NCBI GenBank assembly: GCA_002712305.1
Contig: PATE01000085.1
Coordinates: forward strand, 40,324 to 80,472
Reading direction: 5' to 3'
Source of the DNA: Gemmatimonadota bacterium
Lineage (GTDB): Bacteria; Latescibacterota; UBA2968; UBA8231
Length of the DNA stretch: 40,149 nucleotides
In this document: positions 23,880 through 30,979 of the stretch, piece after piece
Position numbering within the stretch: the stretch's first letter is position 1
Layout: every line of letters starts with the position of its first letter
Position numbers and translations under genes: made by a program
Notes under the pieces: model-generated
Databases searched by the model: none
What the model saw: the letters and a program-made list of their open reading frames with translations, nothing else
Told to the model about the DNA's origin: nothing

Positions 23880-24444
23880 GGCCCGGACGACTCAAATACG
23901 TTGAGGAGGGGTCGCTTCTGAGCAATTCCACGAGCTGTTGAAGATATCGTCCCGCCGACAGGATCAGCAGAAGGGCACATGCCGTGATGAGGACGATTCG
24001 CATCGTCTCCGGCGTGGGTAGCAGGAAACACACGATCGTGACGCCCATGGTCGCCGTCGATGCCTTGCCCAGCAGATTGGCTCCGATGACTTGCTGCCGC
24101 GTGCGCAGCAACATGGCCCCAATGGCGAGAATCGACGTGTCTCGTACGATCTGCATGACCAACAGCCACAGCGGGAAGCCATGCCAGGCGGTCAGTCCAC
24201 TGCAGACGGACGCGAGGAATATCTTGTCCGCCAGGGGGTCGAGAATCCTGCCCATGCGTGATACCTGATCAAGACGCCGTGCGGCGTATCCGTCGAGCAT
24301 GTCGGTGGCGCCCCCGACGATCAACAGCAGCATGGTTGTGTGGCCACCGCCTTCGCGATGAAGAGACCACAACACCAGGGGAGCCAGCAGCACACGCAGC
24401 ACACTCAGCAGATTCGCCACGATCGCTCGAACCGACCAGATCAA
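23809..24444 (-). CDS. pgsA: CDP-diacylglycerol-glycerol-3-phosphate phosphatidyltransferase-like protein
   Basis: This is a CDP-alcohol phosphatidyltransferase, an integral membrane enzyme of phospholipid synthesis. The signature D(x)2DG(x)2AR(x)8G(x)3D(x)3D is seen in ATDMLDGYAARRL-DQVSRMGRILDPLADK. Several hydrophobic helices follow. PgsA makes phosphatidylglycerol phosphate from CDP-DAG and glycerol-3-phosphate; the family also includes PssA and cardiolipin synthases of the same fold, so the substrate is inferred. About 35 residues after the last helix (from SDPSSTYLSRPG on) look unstructured and are encoded where the gene overlaps the convergent TPR lipoprotein. The ATG overlaps the recN stop by four bases (ATGA), so it is the last gene of the long minus-strand run. 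Confidence 0.88.
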   Translation of the reverse strand: MIWSVRAIVANLLSVLRVLLAPLVLWSLHREGGGHTTMLLLIVGGATDMLDGYAARRLDQVSRMGRILDPLADKIFLASVCSGLTAWHGFPLWLLVMQIVRDTSILAIGAMLLRTRQQVIGANLLGKASTATMGVTIVCFLLPTPETMRIVLITACALLLILSAGRYLQQLVELLRSDPSSTYLSRPGLTPRPVQPDEIGHSRPPAMGRTD

Positions 24445-26168
24445 CGCAGCATCTCCTGAGCCTGCAGCCGGGCAGCTTCTGACACGGTGTCACCTGCCAG
24501 CAGCGAAGCGATCTCCTCCGCTCGCGCGTCTGCATCGAGGGAGGTCACCTCCGTCACCGTTCGATCATCTCGATCCGACTTGCGCACCGACAAGTGGTGT
24601 TCTCCGACGCTGGCGATCTGCGGCAGATGGGTGATCACCAGTGTCTGGCGGGTCTTGGCCAGTGCGCCAAGTTTGCGGCCCACCGCGGCGGCAACGCGAC
24701 CCGAGATACCCGTGTCAATCTCGTCGAAGACGACGGTGGACACGGCATCACGTTCGGCGATGATCTCCTTCAGGATCAGCATGACCCGGGACAGCTCGCC
24801 ACCCGAAGCGACTCTTGCCAAAGGAAGGGGGGCTTCGCCACGATTGGCCGAGACGTGGAACTCTACCTGCTCGACGCCGCTGGCATCGGCCGTGTAACGG
24901 CGTCCATCCTGCTCGTATAGGCCGTCGGGGTCTTCCTGTCGTTCCATATGAATGGCGAACTCGGCGTGCTCCATGCCCAGTGTCCTCAGCCCGTCTCCCA
25001 CCTGTTGGCTCAGCGTCGCGCTGGCGCCCTTCCGCCCCTTCGAGAGGTCGGTGCACGCTGTGTGGAATGCTGCGAGGGCATCTGCTTCGTGCTGTTCAGC
25101 GGTAGCCATTTCACGTTCGAGATCCTGACCTCTTTCGGTGACGGCGGCCATCGACTCTGCACGAGCGAGAACACCAGCCAGGTCGGTCTCGTATTTCCGC
25201 ATGACCCGCCGCAATTCCTGCAGCCGTTCGCGACTGCGTTCCAGACGTTCGGGGTCGGCCTCGAGTTGGTCAGCATAATGGCGTAACTGTCCTGCGAGAT
25301 CCTCCACGCCATACACGAGCTCATTGAGTGACTCCAGATGCGGCCCCAGCGATTCGTCGATTTCAGAGAGGGCTTCCAATTCACGACGAGCGGCACCGAG
25401 TCGATCGATGATCGAGTTCTCATCTGTATACAGAGATGCTTGCAGGGTTCCGGCGGTCTCCACCAACGTTGTCTGATTCTCCAGGCGGCGGATATCAGCT
25501 TCCAGCTGTTCGTCCTCATTCGCCAGGGGTGCGAGAGCTTCGATCTCGGCGAACTGGAATTGCCGCAATTCGGCCTCCTCGGCCAGGCGCCGACTCTCGG
25601 CGCGAAGCTGAGTCCGCGTAGACCTCGCCTGCTCCAGCATGTCGAAGGCATTGCTCACAGCATCGGCCTGCTTGGTGAGCCCTCCACACTCGTCCAGAAA
25701 ACGTGCGTGACTGTCGGGATTCAGCAGCGACTGATGTTCATGCTGTCCGTGAAGATCCACCAGCAATCTACCCGCTTCGCGGAGGCGGCGGACGGGCACC
25801 ATCTCACCGTTGATGAAAGCGCGGGATCTTCCTTCCACCCGAATCTCGCGGCACAGGAGCAGGTGTCCCTCGTCATCGAGTTCGACGCCCGACTCAGCCA
25901 AGCGTCCTGCCGTGGTGCTGTTGGGATCTATTTCGAAGAGTCCCTCGACGCGGCATCGGTCAGCACCACGGCGAACCAACTCGGTCGATACGGAGGCTCC
26001 AAGGATCGAATGCAGGGCGCCGATGAGAATCGATTTGCCCGCACCCGTTTCACCCGTGATCACCGTAAGGCCGGAGCCCAGCTCGATATCGACGGATTCG
26101 ATCAGAGCAAAACTGTCGATTCGGAGTCGCCGAAGGCCACCGGGTAGAGATTTTGACTCAGACGCCAT
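24441..26168 (-). CDS. recN: DNA repair protein RecN
   Basis: RecN is an SMC-like ATPase that acts on double-strand breaks with RecA. The 575 residues fit the family: the N-terminus has RLRIDSFALIESVDIELGSG and the Walker A motif GETGAGKSILI, the middle is a long coiled coil (about residues 170-380), and the C-terminus has LARVASGGELSRVMLILK (ABC signature) and VFDEIDTGISGRVAAAVG (Walker B). RQTLVITHLPQIASVGEHH closes the ATPase. The start overlaps the xseB stop region by 11 bp. The context xseA-xseB-recN is common in bacteria. No LexA box was detected by eye in this region, so damage regulation cannot be shown from here. Confidence 0.96.
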   Translation of the reverse strand: MASESKSLPGGLRRLRIDSFALIESVDIELGSGLTVITGETGAGKSILIGALHSILGASVSTELVRRGADRCRVEGLFEIDPNSTTAGRLAESGVELDDEGHLLLCREIRVEGRSRAFINGEMVPVRRLREAGRLLVDLHGQHEHQSLLNPDSHARFLDECGGLTKQADAVSNAFDMLEQARSTRTQLRAESRRLAEEAELRQFQFAEIEALAPLANEDEQLEADIRRLENQTTLVETAGTLQASLYTDENSIIDRLGAARRELEALSEIDESLGPHLESLNELVYGVEDLAGQLRHYADQLEADPERLERSRERLQELRRVMRKYETDLAGVLARAESMAAVTERGQDLEREMATAEQHEADALAAFHTACTDLSKGRKGASATLSQQVGDGLRTLGMEHAEFAIHMERQEDPDGLYEQDGRRYTADASGVEQVEFHVSANRGEAPLPLARVASGGELSRVMLILKEIIAERDAVSTVVFDEIDTGISGRVAAAVGRKLGALAKTRQTLVITHLPQIASVGEHHLSVRKSDRDDRTVTEVTSLDADARAEEIASLLAGDTVSEAARLQAQEMLR

Positions 26169-26478
26169 CCTCCGACCCCAGCCCGGAATCGTCGTCCCCG
26201 GCTTCTTCTTCGTCCGCGTTCAAGGGCTCCAGGAACTCAAGTTGGAATTCGCCGCCCGTCTTCTCTACCAGGACCTGAACTCGCTTTCGCGTCTGATCCA
26301 GAAGCTTGGCACAATCTCGCGACGCCGAAATGCCGGCTTCGAAGACGGCCAAAGCGTCTTCCAGGCTGAGTTGCTCGGTCTCGAGCCGCTCTACACAATC
26401 CTCAAGGCGCTCCAAGGTGACATCGAAATTCGGCTCATCGCTGGCAGGGGGCGCTATCCGAGAGGTCTCGTCCGTCAT
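26158..26478 (-). CDS. xseB: Exodeoxyribonuclease VII small subunit
   Basis: XseB binds the large subunit XseA to form exonuclease VII, which degrades single-stranded DNA from both ends. The conserved core is residues about 17-75: NFDVTLERLEDCVERLETEQ, LSLEDALAVFEAGISASRDC and AKLLDQTRKRVQVLVE. The last 30 residues are acidic (ADEEEAGDDDSGLG) and extend the usual length to 106. The ATG overlaps the xseA stop by four bases (ATGA). Its 3' end overlaps the start of recN by 11 bases. This small gene is well supported by both its motif and the adjacent large subunit. Confidence 0.93.
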   Translation of the reverse strand: MTDETSRIAPPASDEPNFDVTLERLEDCVERLETEQLSLEDALAVFEAGISASRDCAKLLDQTRKRVQVLVEKTGGEFQLEFLEPLNADEEEAGDDDSGLGSEDGV

Positions 26479-27686
26479 CGTTCGATCTCCTCTACTCGAG
26501 CCGACGCTGCTCCATCCTTGAATCGAAGTCTCAATTGATCGCCCTGCCCGAGGTGTTCGATGCTCGTCACGGGTCGTCCCTCATGTTCACAATATGTAAA
26601 ACCACGGGCCAGACTCGAAAGGGGGTTCACACCCGCCAGACGAACAGCGCCCATGGACAGCCTCTGGCGATGGCGCATCAGAGCATCATCAGCGGCGTCG
26701 ACCAGTGCGGATCGAGCTTCGTCAAGGCGTTGTTCCTGCTGGTCGGCACGATCGCGCAGGCGCTCAAGGCGCCGGAGTGGGTCAAGGTAGGTCAGCTCCC
26801 GTTGCCAGTGATCGAGAAGGCGGTCGATGCCACGGATGAGGCGTTGGCGCAACTGGGCGACGTGTTGCTGCAGCACCTGTGCCTCCTGGGCTACCAATTC
26901 GGCGGCCGCTGAGGGCGTGGGCGCCCGAACATCTGCCACGTCGTCGGCGATAGAACGATCCACCTCGTGGCCCACAGCGCTCACGACCGGGATTCCTGAC
27001 GAGAAGATCGTCCGGACAACCGCTTCATCATTGAAGGGCCACAGGTCTTCGGGCGATCCTCCTCCCCGTCCTACGATCAGTATATCGATGCCACCGAACC
27101 GATTCAACCGTTGGATGGCCGCACAGATCGACGCGGGTGCGCCGTCTCCCTGCACCTGCGCAGGGGAGAGAATGATCTGTAGGCCGGGTGCCCGTCGCGA
27201 CAGGATCTGGACAATATCCCGAATGGCCGCTCCTGTCGGGGAGGTCACCACACCAACACGCTGCGGGTGTCGCGGGAGAGCTCGTTTGCGGGCAACGTCG
27301 AACAGCCCTTCCTCCTCGAGTCGAGCACGTAGTTGCTCGAAGGCCAGGGCCTTATCTCCCACACCAGCCGGCCGCATTCGAACGGCGTAGAACTGGTATC
27401 GACCGCCACGCTCGTAGACGGAGACATTCCCATAGGCGAGGATCTGCGTGCCCACTTCAGGGATGAAACGCAACTGCTGCGCGTAGAAGCGGAACATGAC
27501 ACAGCTGAGTTGGCTGTTGCGGTCTGTGAGCGTGATGTAGCAGTGGCCAGATCCGGGGCGTGTTACGTCCGAAACCTCACCCATCACCCAGCAGTAGGGG
27601 AGCGACTCTTCCAGGGCGCCTTTGATTCTGGCCGTGATATCCGAAACCGAGAGTGGGCCCGGAGGGGAGTCGCTGCCACCACCCAT
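26475..27686 (-). CDS. xseA: Exodeoxyribonuclease VII large subunit
   Basis: XseA is the catalytic subunit of exonuclease VII. The 403-residue protein begins, after a short leader (MGGGSDSPPGPL), with the OB-fold region: LSVSDITARIKGALEESLPY, WVMGEVSDVTRPGSGHCYIT and LSCVMFRFYAQQL. Family motifs follow: VGVVTSPTGAAIRDIVQIL, GGIDILIVGRGGGSPEDLWP, FNDEAVVRTIF and PVVSAVGHEVDRSIADDVAD. The C-terminal coiled coil and GFTYCEHEGRPV complete it. The ATG at 27686 lies four bases after the ymdB stop, with GAGG upstream across that stop; upstream codons in frame are not homologous. It is followed by xseB with a 4-bp overlap. Confidence 0.95.
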   Translation of the reverse strand: MGGGSDSPPGPLSVSDITARIKGALEESLPYCWVMGEVSDVTRPGSGHCYITLTDRNSQLSCVMFRFYAQQLRFIPEVGTQILAYGNVSVYERGGRYQFYAVRMRPAGVGDKALAFEQLRARLEEEGLFDVARKRALPRHPQRVGVVTSPTGAAIRDIVQILSRRAPGLQIILSPAQVQGDGAPASICAAIQRLNRFGGIDILIVGRGGGSPEDLWPFNDEAVVRTIFSSGIPVVSAVGHEVDRSIADDVADVRAPTPSAAAELVAQEAQVLQQHVAQLRQRLIRGIDRLLDHWQRELTYLDPLRRLERLRDRADQQEQRLDEARSALVDAADDALMRHRQRLSMGAVRLAGVNPLSSLARGFTYCEHEGRPVTSIEHLGQGDQLRLRFKDGAASARVEEIER

Positions 27687-27690
27687 GGCT

Positions 27691-28506
27691 CTATTCCTCG
27701 TCACCCAGGTCGGAGGGTGCCGATCCCTGAGCGCGGATCTGCAGTCGTTCGATCGATGTTGCACGACCACTCTGTGCATCAATATCGACGAGGGCACCAC
27801 ACAGCAGCGGAGTTCCGTCGGCGGGCTTGAAGCGTGCCGGAACCCCATCGATGAAGCGCTGGACAGCGATCTCTTGTCGAGTGCCAATGACCGATTCCTG
27901 CACTCCCGTCATACCTGCATCCGTCAGATAGGCCGTGCCTTGGGGGAGCAGTCTCTCATCGGCGGTCTGGATATGAGTGTGAGTCCCAAGCACGGCACTG
28001 ACCTGGCCGTCCAGATGGTAACCGAGGGCAATCTTCTCGGCCGTCGCTTCGGCGTGGAAGTCGACGACGATGCAAGGCGTCTCCTGCCGCAGTTCGTCAA
28101 CCCGCTCGGCGCCGACGCGAAAGGGGCAATCGATGGCGGGCATGAAGGTCCGGCCCTGAAGATTCAGGACACCCACCCGTGTGCCGTCCCGGGCCTCCAC
28201 GACGATGGAGCCATTTCCTGGGGCCTCTACAGGATAGTTGAGGGGGCGAAGGACTCGCTCTGCGCTGTCGAGGCGTCTAGCAAAATCGGCACGATTCCAG
28301 ATGTGATTCCCCGATGTGACCACATCGACGCCGTAGGCGCGCAACTTGCGCACGATGTTGTCGGTCATCCCAAAACCGCCCGCGGCGTTTTCACCGTTGG
28401 CGATACACAGGTCGACGTGACGGTCCTGAATCAGTTGAGGGATGATCTGCGCAGCTGCGCGACGCCCGGGGCGAGCGTAAATGTCGGCGACAAAAAGAAG
28501 ACGCAA
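27691..28506 (-). CDS. ymdB: YmdB-family metallophosphoesterase
   Basis: YmdB (TIGR00282 family) is a calcineurin-like phosphodiesterase active on 2',3'-cyclic nucleotides in Bacillus, where it influences biofilm and motility decisions. The 271 residues show the family core: RLLFVADIYARPGR at the N-terminus (most members have GDI rather than ADI), ANGENAAGGFGM, DVVTSGNHIWNR, VDFHAEATAEK, VLGTHTHIQTADERLLPQGT and TDAGMTG. The start is TTG at 28506, the only start that gives the expected N-terminus. It lies five bases after rny, an association conserved in many phyla, and four bases before xseA. The G-to-A change at the first metal-binding loop is unusual but leaves the Asp ligand intact. Confidence 0.92.
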   Translation of the reverse strand: MRLLFVADIYARPGRRAAAQIIPQLIQDRHVDLCIANGENAAGGFGMTDNIVRKLRAYGVDVVTSGNHIWNRADFARRLDSAERVLRPLNYPVEAPGNGSIVVEARDGTRVGVLNLQGRTFMPAIDCPFRVGAERVDELRQETPCIVVDFHAEATAEKIALGYHLDGQVSAVLGTHTHIQTADERLLPQGTAYLTDAGMTGVQESVIGTRQEIAVQRFIDGVPARFKPADGTPLLCGALVDIDAQSGRATSIERLQIRAQGSAPSDLGDEE

Positions 28507-28511
28507 AGTGA

Positions 28512-30095
28512 TCAGCGTGCGTAGTGGATGGCGCGGATCTCGCGGATCACACAGACCTTGATTTGACCATGCTGGCCCAACTCCTCCTCGAGCAGGCGTG
28601 TGATGTCGTCAGCCAACTGGTCACCATACGCATCGTCCACGGTGGCACTATCAACGAGGACTCGCACCTCTTTGCCGTTCTGTAACGCATAGGCACCATC
28701 TACACCCGGCTGGTTGAGGGCGACCTCCTCGATCTGTCGCATCCGGCGAATGTAGTCCTCGACCTTCTCTTTCAGAGCACCAGGACGATGTGTCGAGATT
28801 TCATCGGCAGCCTGTACGAGAATGGCAACAGCCCTGCGGTTGGGTGCATTCTGCCGGTGGGTCTCAATGACCTCGACCACCTCTGCCGGTTCTCCGCATT
28901 TTCGCGCAAGGGCTGCACTGGCCTGTGAGGCATCGGTGCTGATGTCGTGATCGAGAGCACGAGCAATGTCGTGAAGGAGACCTGCGCGACGAGCAAGCTG
29001 CACATCCATGTCCAGTTCTTCCGCCATCATCCCGGCCAGATAACCGACCTCCTTCGAGTGCACCAGCAGATTCTGTCCGTAGCTGGTACGAAAGCGGAGT
29101 TTTCCGAGGCTTTCGAGCAACGGTTCACCCATATCGTGGATTCCCAGATCGAAGGCAACTTCGGAGCCGGATTCGCGGATCAGTTCCTCCACGTCCTCCA
29201 GACATTTCTCATACACCTCTTCGATACGACCGGGATGAATGCGCCCGTCGACGATGAGTTTCTCCAGCGTATTCTTGGCGACTTCTCGACGCAGAGGATC
29301 GAAGCTGGACAACATGACGATTCCCGGCGTGTCATCGACGATGACCTCCACGCCCGTAATCATGTCAAAGGAGCGGATGTTTCGTCCATCGCGACCGATG
29401 ATCCGGCCCTTCATGTCGTCAGAGGGGAGATTGACGACGGAGACGGTGCTCTCCATCGCCAGTTCGCCAGCAAAACGTTCGATCGATCGGGCGATGATCT
29501 CTTTGGCTTCGCGATTGGCATTGGCAATGCCGTAGTCCTTGATCTCGCGTACCCGCCGAGCGGCGTACTGCCGTGCACTTTCTTCCTGCTGCTCGATCAC
29601 CAGGCGGCGGGCATCGGCGCTGCTGAGGTCGGCCAGCTCCTCCAGCTGGATTCGGCGCTGCCGCAACATGTCTCGCACGCGCTCTTCGTCTCGGCTGATC
29701 TCTTCCTCTCGATTGCCGAGTTCCTGTTCGGTCTTGAGGAGACTACGCTCCTTGCTTTCCAAGACATCCACCTTGCGATCCAGCTGTTGTTCTCGCTCGG
29801 CCAGGCCGGATTCCTGTTGGCGAAGGGCGCGCTTGTTCCGCTCCAACTCCTGCTCGAGAGGCTCTCGCTCTCTGCGCCACTCGTCCTTCGCTTCCAGTGC
29901 TGCTGTCCGCTTGAGTGATTCAGCCTCTTGACGCCCCTCTTCGAGGAGTCGACCGACCTCGTCCTTGGTGGATTCTAACCGATTGCGCCGAATGCGGCTG
30001 TTCATCAGCCATCCGGCAAAAAAGCCGAGTCCCAGCACCGCCAGTGCGAGTCCTACAGCACCCAGGATGAGGGGGATGGTCAACGTCGACTGCAT
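28512..30095 (-). CDS. rny: Ribonuclease Y
   Basis: RNase Y is a membrane-anchored endoribonuclease that initiates mRNA decay. The 527 residues show all expected parts: an N-terminal membrane helix (IPLILGAVGLALAVLGLGFF, then AGWLMNSRIRR), a long coiled coil (about residues 35-190), a KH domain with IIGRDGRNIRSFDMITGVEV, and an HD domain with HSKEVGYLAGMMAEELDMDV and RAGLLHDIARALDHD. The C-terminal region (KVCVIREIRAIHYAR) matches the conserved end. The ATG directly follows the zapA TAG. Rny-ymdB pairing is widespread. Confidence 0.97.
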   Translation of the reverse strand: MQSTLTIPLILGAVGLALAVLGLGFFAGWLMNSRIRRNRLESTKDEVGRLLEEGRQEAESLKRTAALEAKDEWRREREPLEQELERNKRALRQQESGLAEREQQLDRKVDVLESKERSLLKTEQELGNREEEISRDEERVRDMLRQRRIQLEELADLSSADARRLVIEQQEESARQYAARRVREIKDYGIANANREAKEIIARSIERFAGELAMESTVSVVNLPSDDMKGRIIGRDGRNIRSFDMITGVEVIVDDTPGIVMLSSFDPLRREVAKNTLEKLIVDGRIHPGRIEEVYEKCLEDVEELIRESGSEVAFDLGIHDMGEPLLESLGKLRFRTSYGQNLLVHSKEVGYLAGMMAEELDMDVQLARRAGLLHDIARALDHDISTDASQASAALARKCGEPAEVVEVIETHRQNAPNRRAVAILVQAADEISTHRPGALKEKVEDYIRRMRQIEEVALNQPGVDGAYALQNGKEVRVLVDSATVDDAYGDQLADDITRLLEEELGQHGQIKVCVIREIRAIHYAR

Positions 30096-30629
30096 CTAGA
30101 GAGACGACCCTTCGTCCTCATCGGGATCTGAGACGCCATCCAAGGTGGGGACGTCAGCGGGGGGCGAACGGTCGCTGGATGGGCTCTGGGTATCGAGTCG
30201 CGGACCATCGGTCAGCCCCGTCGAATCGAAACGCCGAGTGTGAGATTCCTCCGTGTCCGTCGGCGAAGCATCGCCCGTGTCCGATTCGCGGCCCGAAGAG
30301 CCCAGGTTCGAAGAACCCAACTCGGAAGAACCCAAGTCACCGAGGCGTTGCCCGAGTGAATCAGACAACCGAGACGTGCGCTCTGCAATTTTCTCTTCTA
30401 CCGTGTCGGCCTCGCGCTGAAGTCGGAGAAGCTCGTCAACCAACTCCAGCCCCGTTAGGACAGCCACCTGCAGTGGCCCCTGCCGAGAGGACCGGTGAGA
30501 GACCTCCCGCATGCGTTCGTCGACGAGTTTCGCCACACGACGCACATGGTCATCGGCCTGCTCGCCCTGAGAGGCAAAGGCGTACTCTCGGTCGAGGATA
30601 CTGACCTTCACGACTCGGGTGGCGCACAT
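30096..30629 (-). CDS. zapA: Cell division protein ZapA with an extended C-terminus
   Basis: ZapA bundles FtsZ filaments at the division site. The first 95 residues match the family: VVKVSILDREYAFASQGEQA, DDHVRRVAKLVDERMREVS, then QVAVLTGLELVDELLRLQ and a coiled coil. Most ZapA proteins end there, at about 100 residues. This one continues to 177 with a disordered tail that contains three near-identical LGSS units, then Ser/Thr/Asp/Pro-rich sequence. The ATG is preceded by AGGAGA seven bases upstream. It sits between a small coiled-coil gene and rny. The cell-division name rests on the N-terminal part only. Confidence 0.85.
   Translation of the reverse strand: MCATRVVKVSILDREYAFASQGEQADDHVRRVAKLVDERMREVSHRSSRQGPLQVAVLTGLELVDELLRLQREADTVEEKIAERTSRLSDSLGQRLGDLGSSELGSSNLGSSGRESDTGDASPTDTEESHTRRFDSTGLTDGPRLDTQSPSSDRSPPADVPTLDGVSDPDEDEGSSL
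30295..30339 (-). repeat. Three tandem 15-bp units in the zapA tail
   Basis: Units at 30295-30309, 30310-30324 and 30325-30339 share the plus-strand core GAAGANCCCA and encode LGSSx pentapeptides in the ZapA tail. The repeat keeps the frame and probably arose by slippage. Confidence 0.85.
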
Positions 30630-30676
30630 GCGTCAGTCTCCTGACTCACGGTGCTCAAGCACCGCGCGTAGTGGTG

Positions 30677-30967
30677 TCAGCCTGTGGCGCCGGCGGCGGG
30701 AGCAGGGGAGGCGGCCTCGATGACCCCAATCAGGCGTTCGAGCCGCGTTCTGACTTCGTTTCGGCTCTGCTGCGATTCCTGTAGATCGCCTTCCATCTGT
30801 GACAGGCGGGTCTGCGCATTGGCAAGTTCGGACTGGATGTTCTCCAGTTGCCCAACCCGCTCCTTCAGACCTTGGTTTTCGGAACGCAACTGCTCAAGCA
30901 CCTCAAGCAGCCGATTCACCTCGTCTTCGAGGCGCTTGAAATTTCCATCTACTCCAAGTTCAGACAT
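30677..30967 (-). CDS. Small coiled-coil protein next to zapA (96 aa)
   Basis: The product is 96 residues and nearly all coiled coil: heptads run from about residue 10 to 85 (FKRLEDEVNRLLEVLEQLRS, then GQLENIQSELANAQTRL and a segment from QQSRNEVRTR), followed by an Ala/Pro/Gly tail. No enzyme motif is present. Small coiled-coil proteins between pheT and zapA occur in several phyla and may be ZapB-like division factors, but this similarity is structural and positional only. It begins 12 bases after the pheT stop and ends 47 bases before zapA. It is likely to be co-transcribed with both. Confidence 0.75.
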   Translation of the reverse strand: MSELGVDGNFKRLEDEVNRLLEVLEQLRSENQGLKERVGQLENIQSELANAQTRLSQMEGDLQESQQSRNEVRTRLERLIGVIEAASPAPAAGATG

Positions 30968-30979
30968 GGTCGACTTTCG

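Noticed and set aside
25338-26147. Plus-strand frame of 269 codons opposite recN
   Set aside because: RecN on the other strand has full ATPase motifs; the antisense product resembles no family and has no ribosome binding site.
27687-27887. Longer N-terminus for xseA
   Set aside because: The added 67 codons overlap ymdB out of frame and show no similarity to XseA; the ATG at 27686 has GAGG upstream.
28947-29918. Plus-strand frame of 323 codons opposite rny
   Set aside because: It lies within the coiled-coil, KH and HD parts of RNase Y, which are clearly coding on the minus strand.
30630-30676. 6S RNA next to zapA, as in some proteobacteria
   Set aside because: The gap is only 47 bases, too short for 6S RNA.
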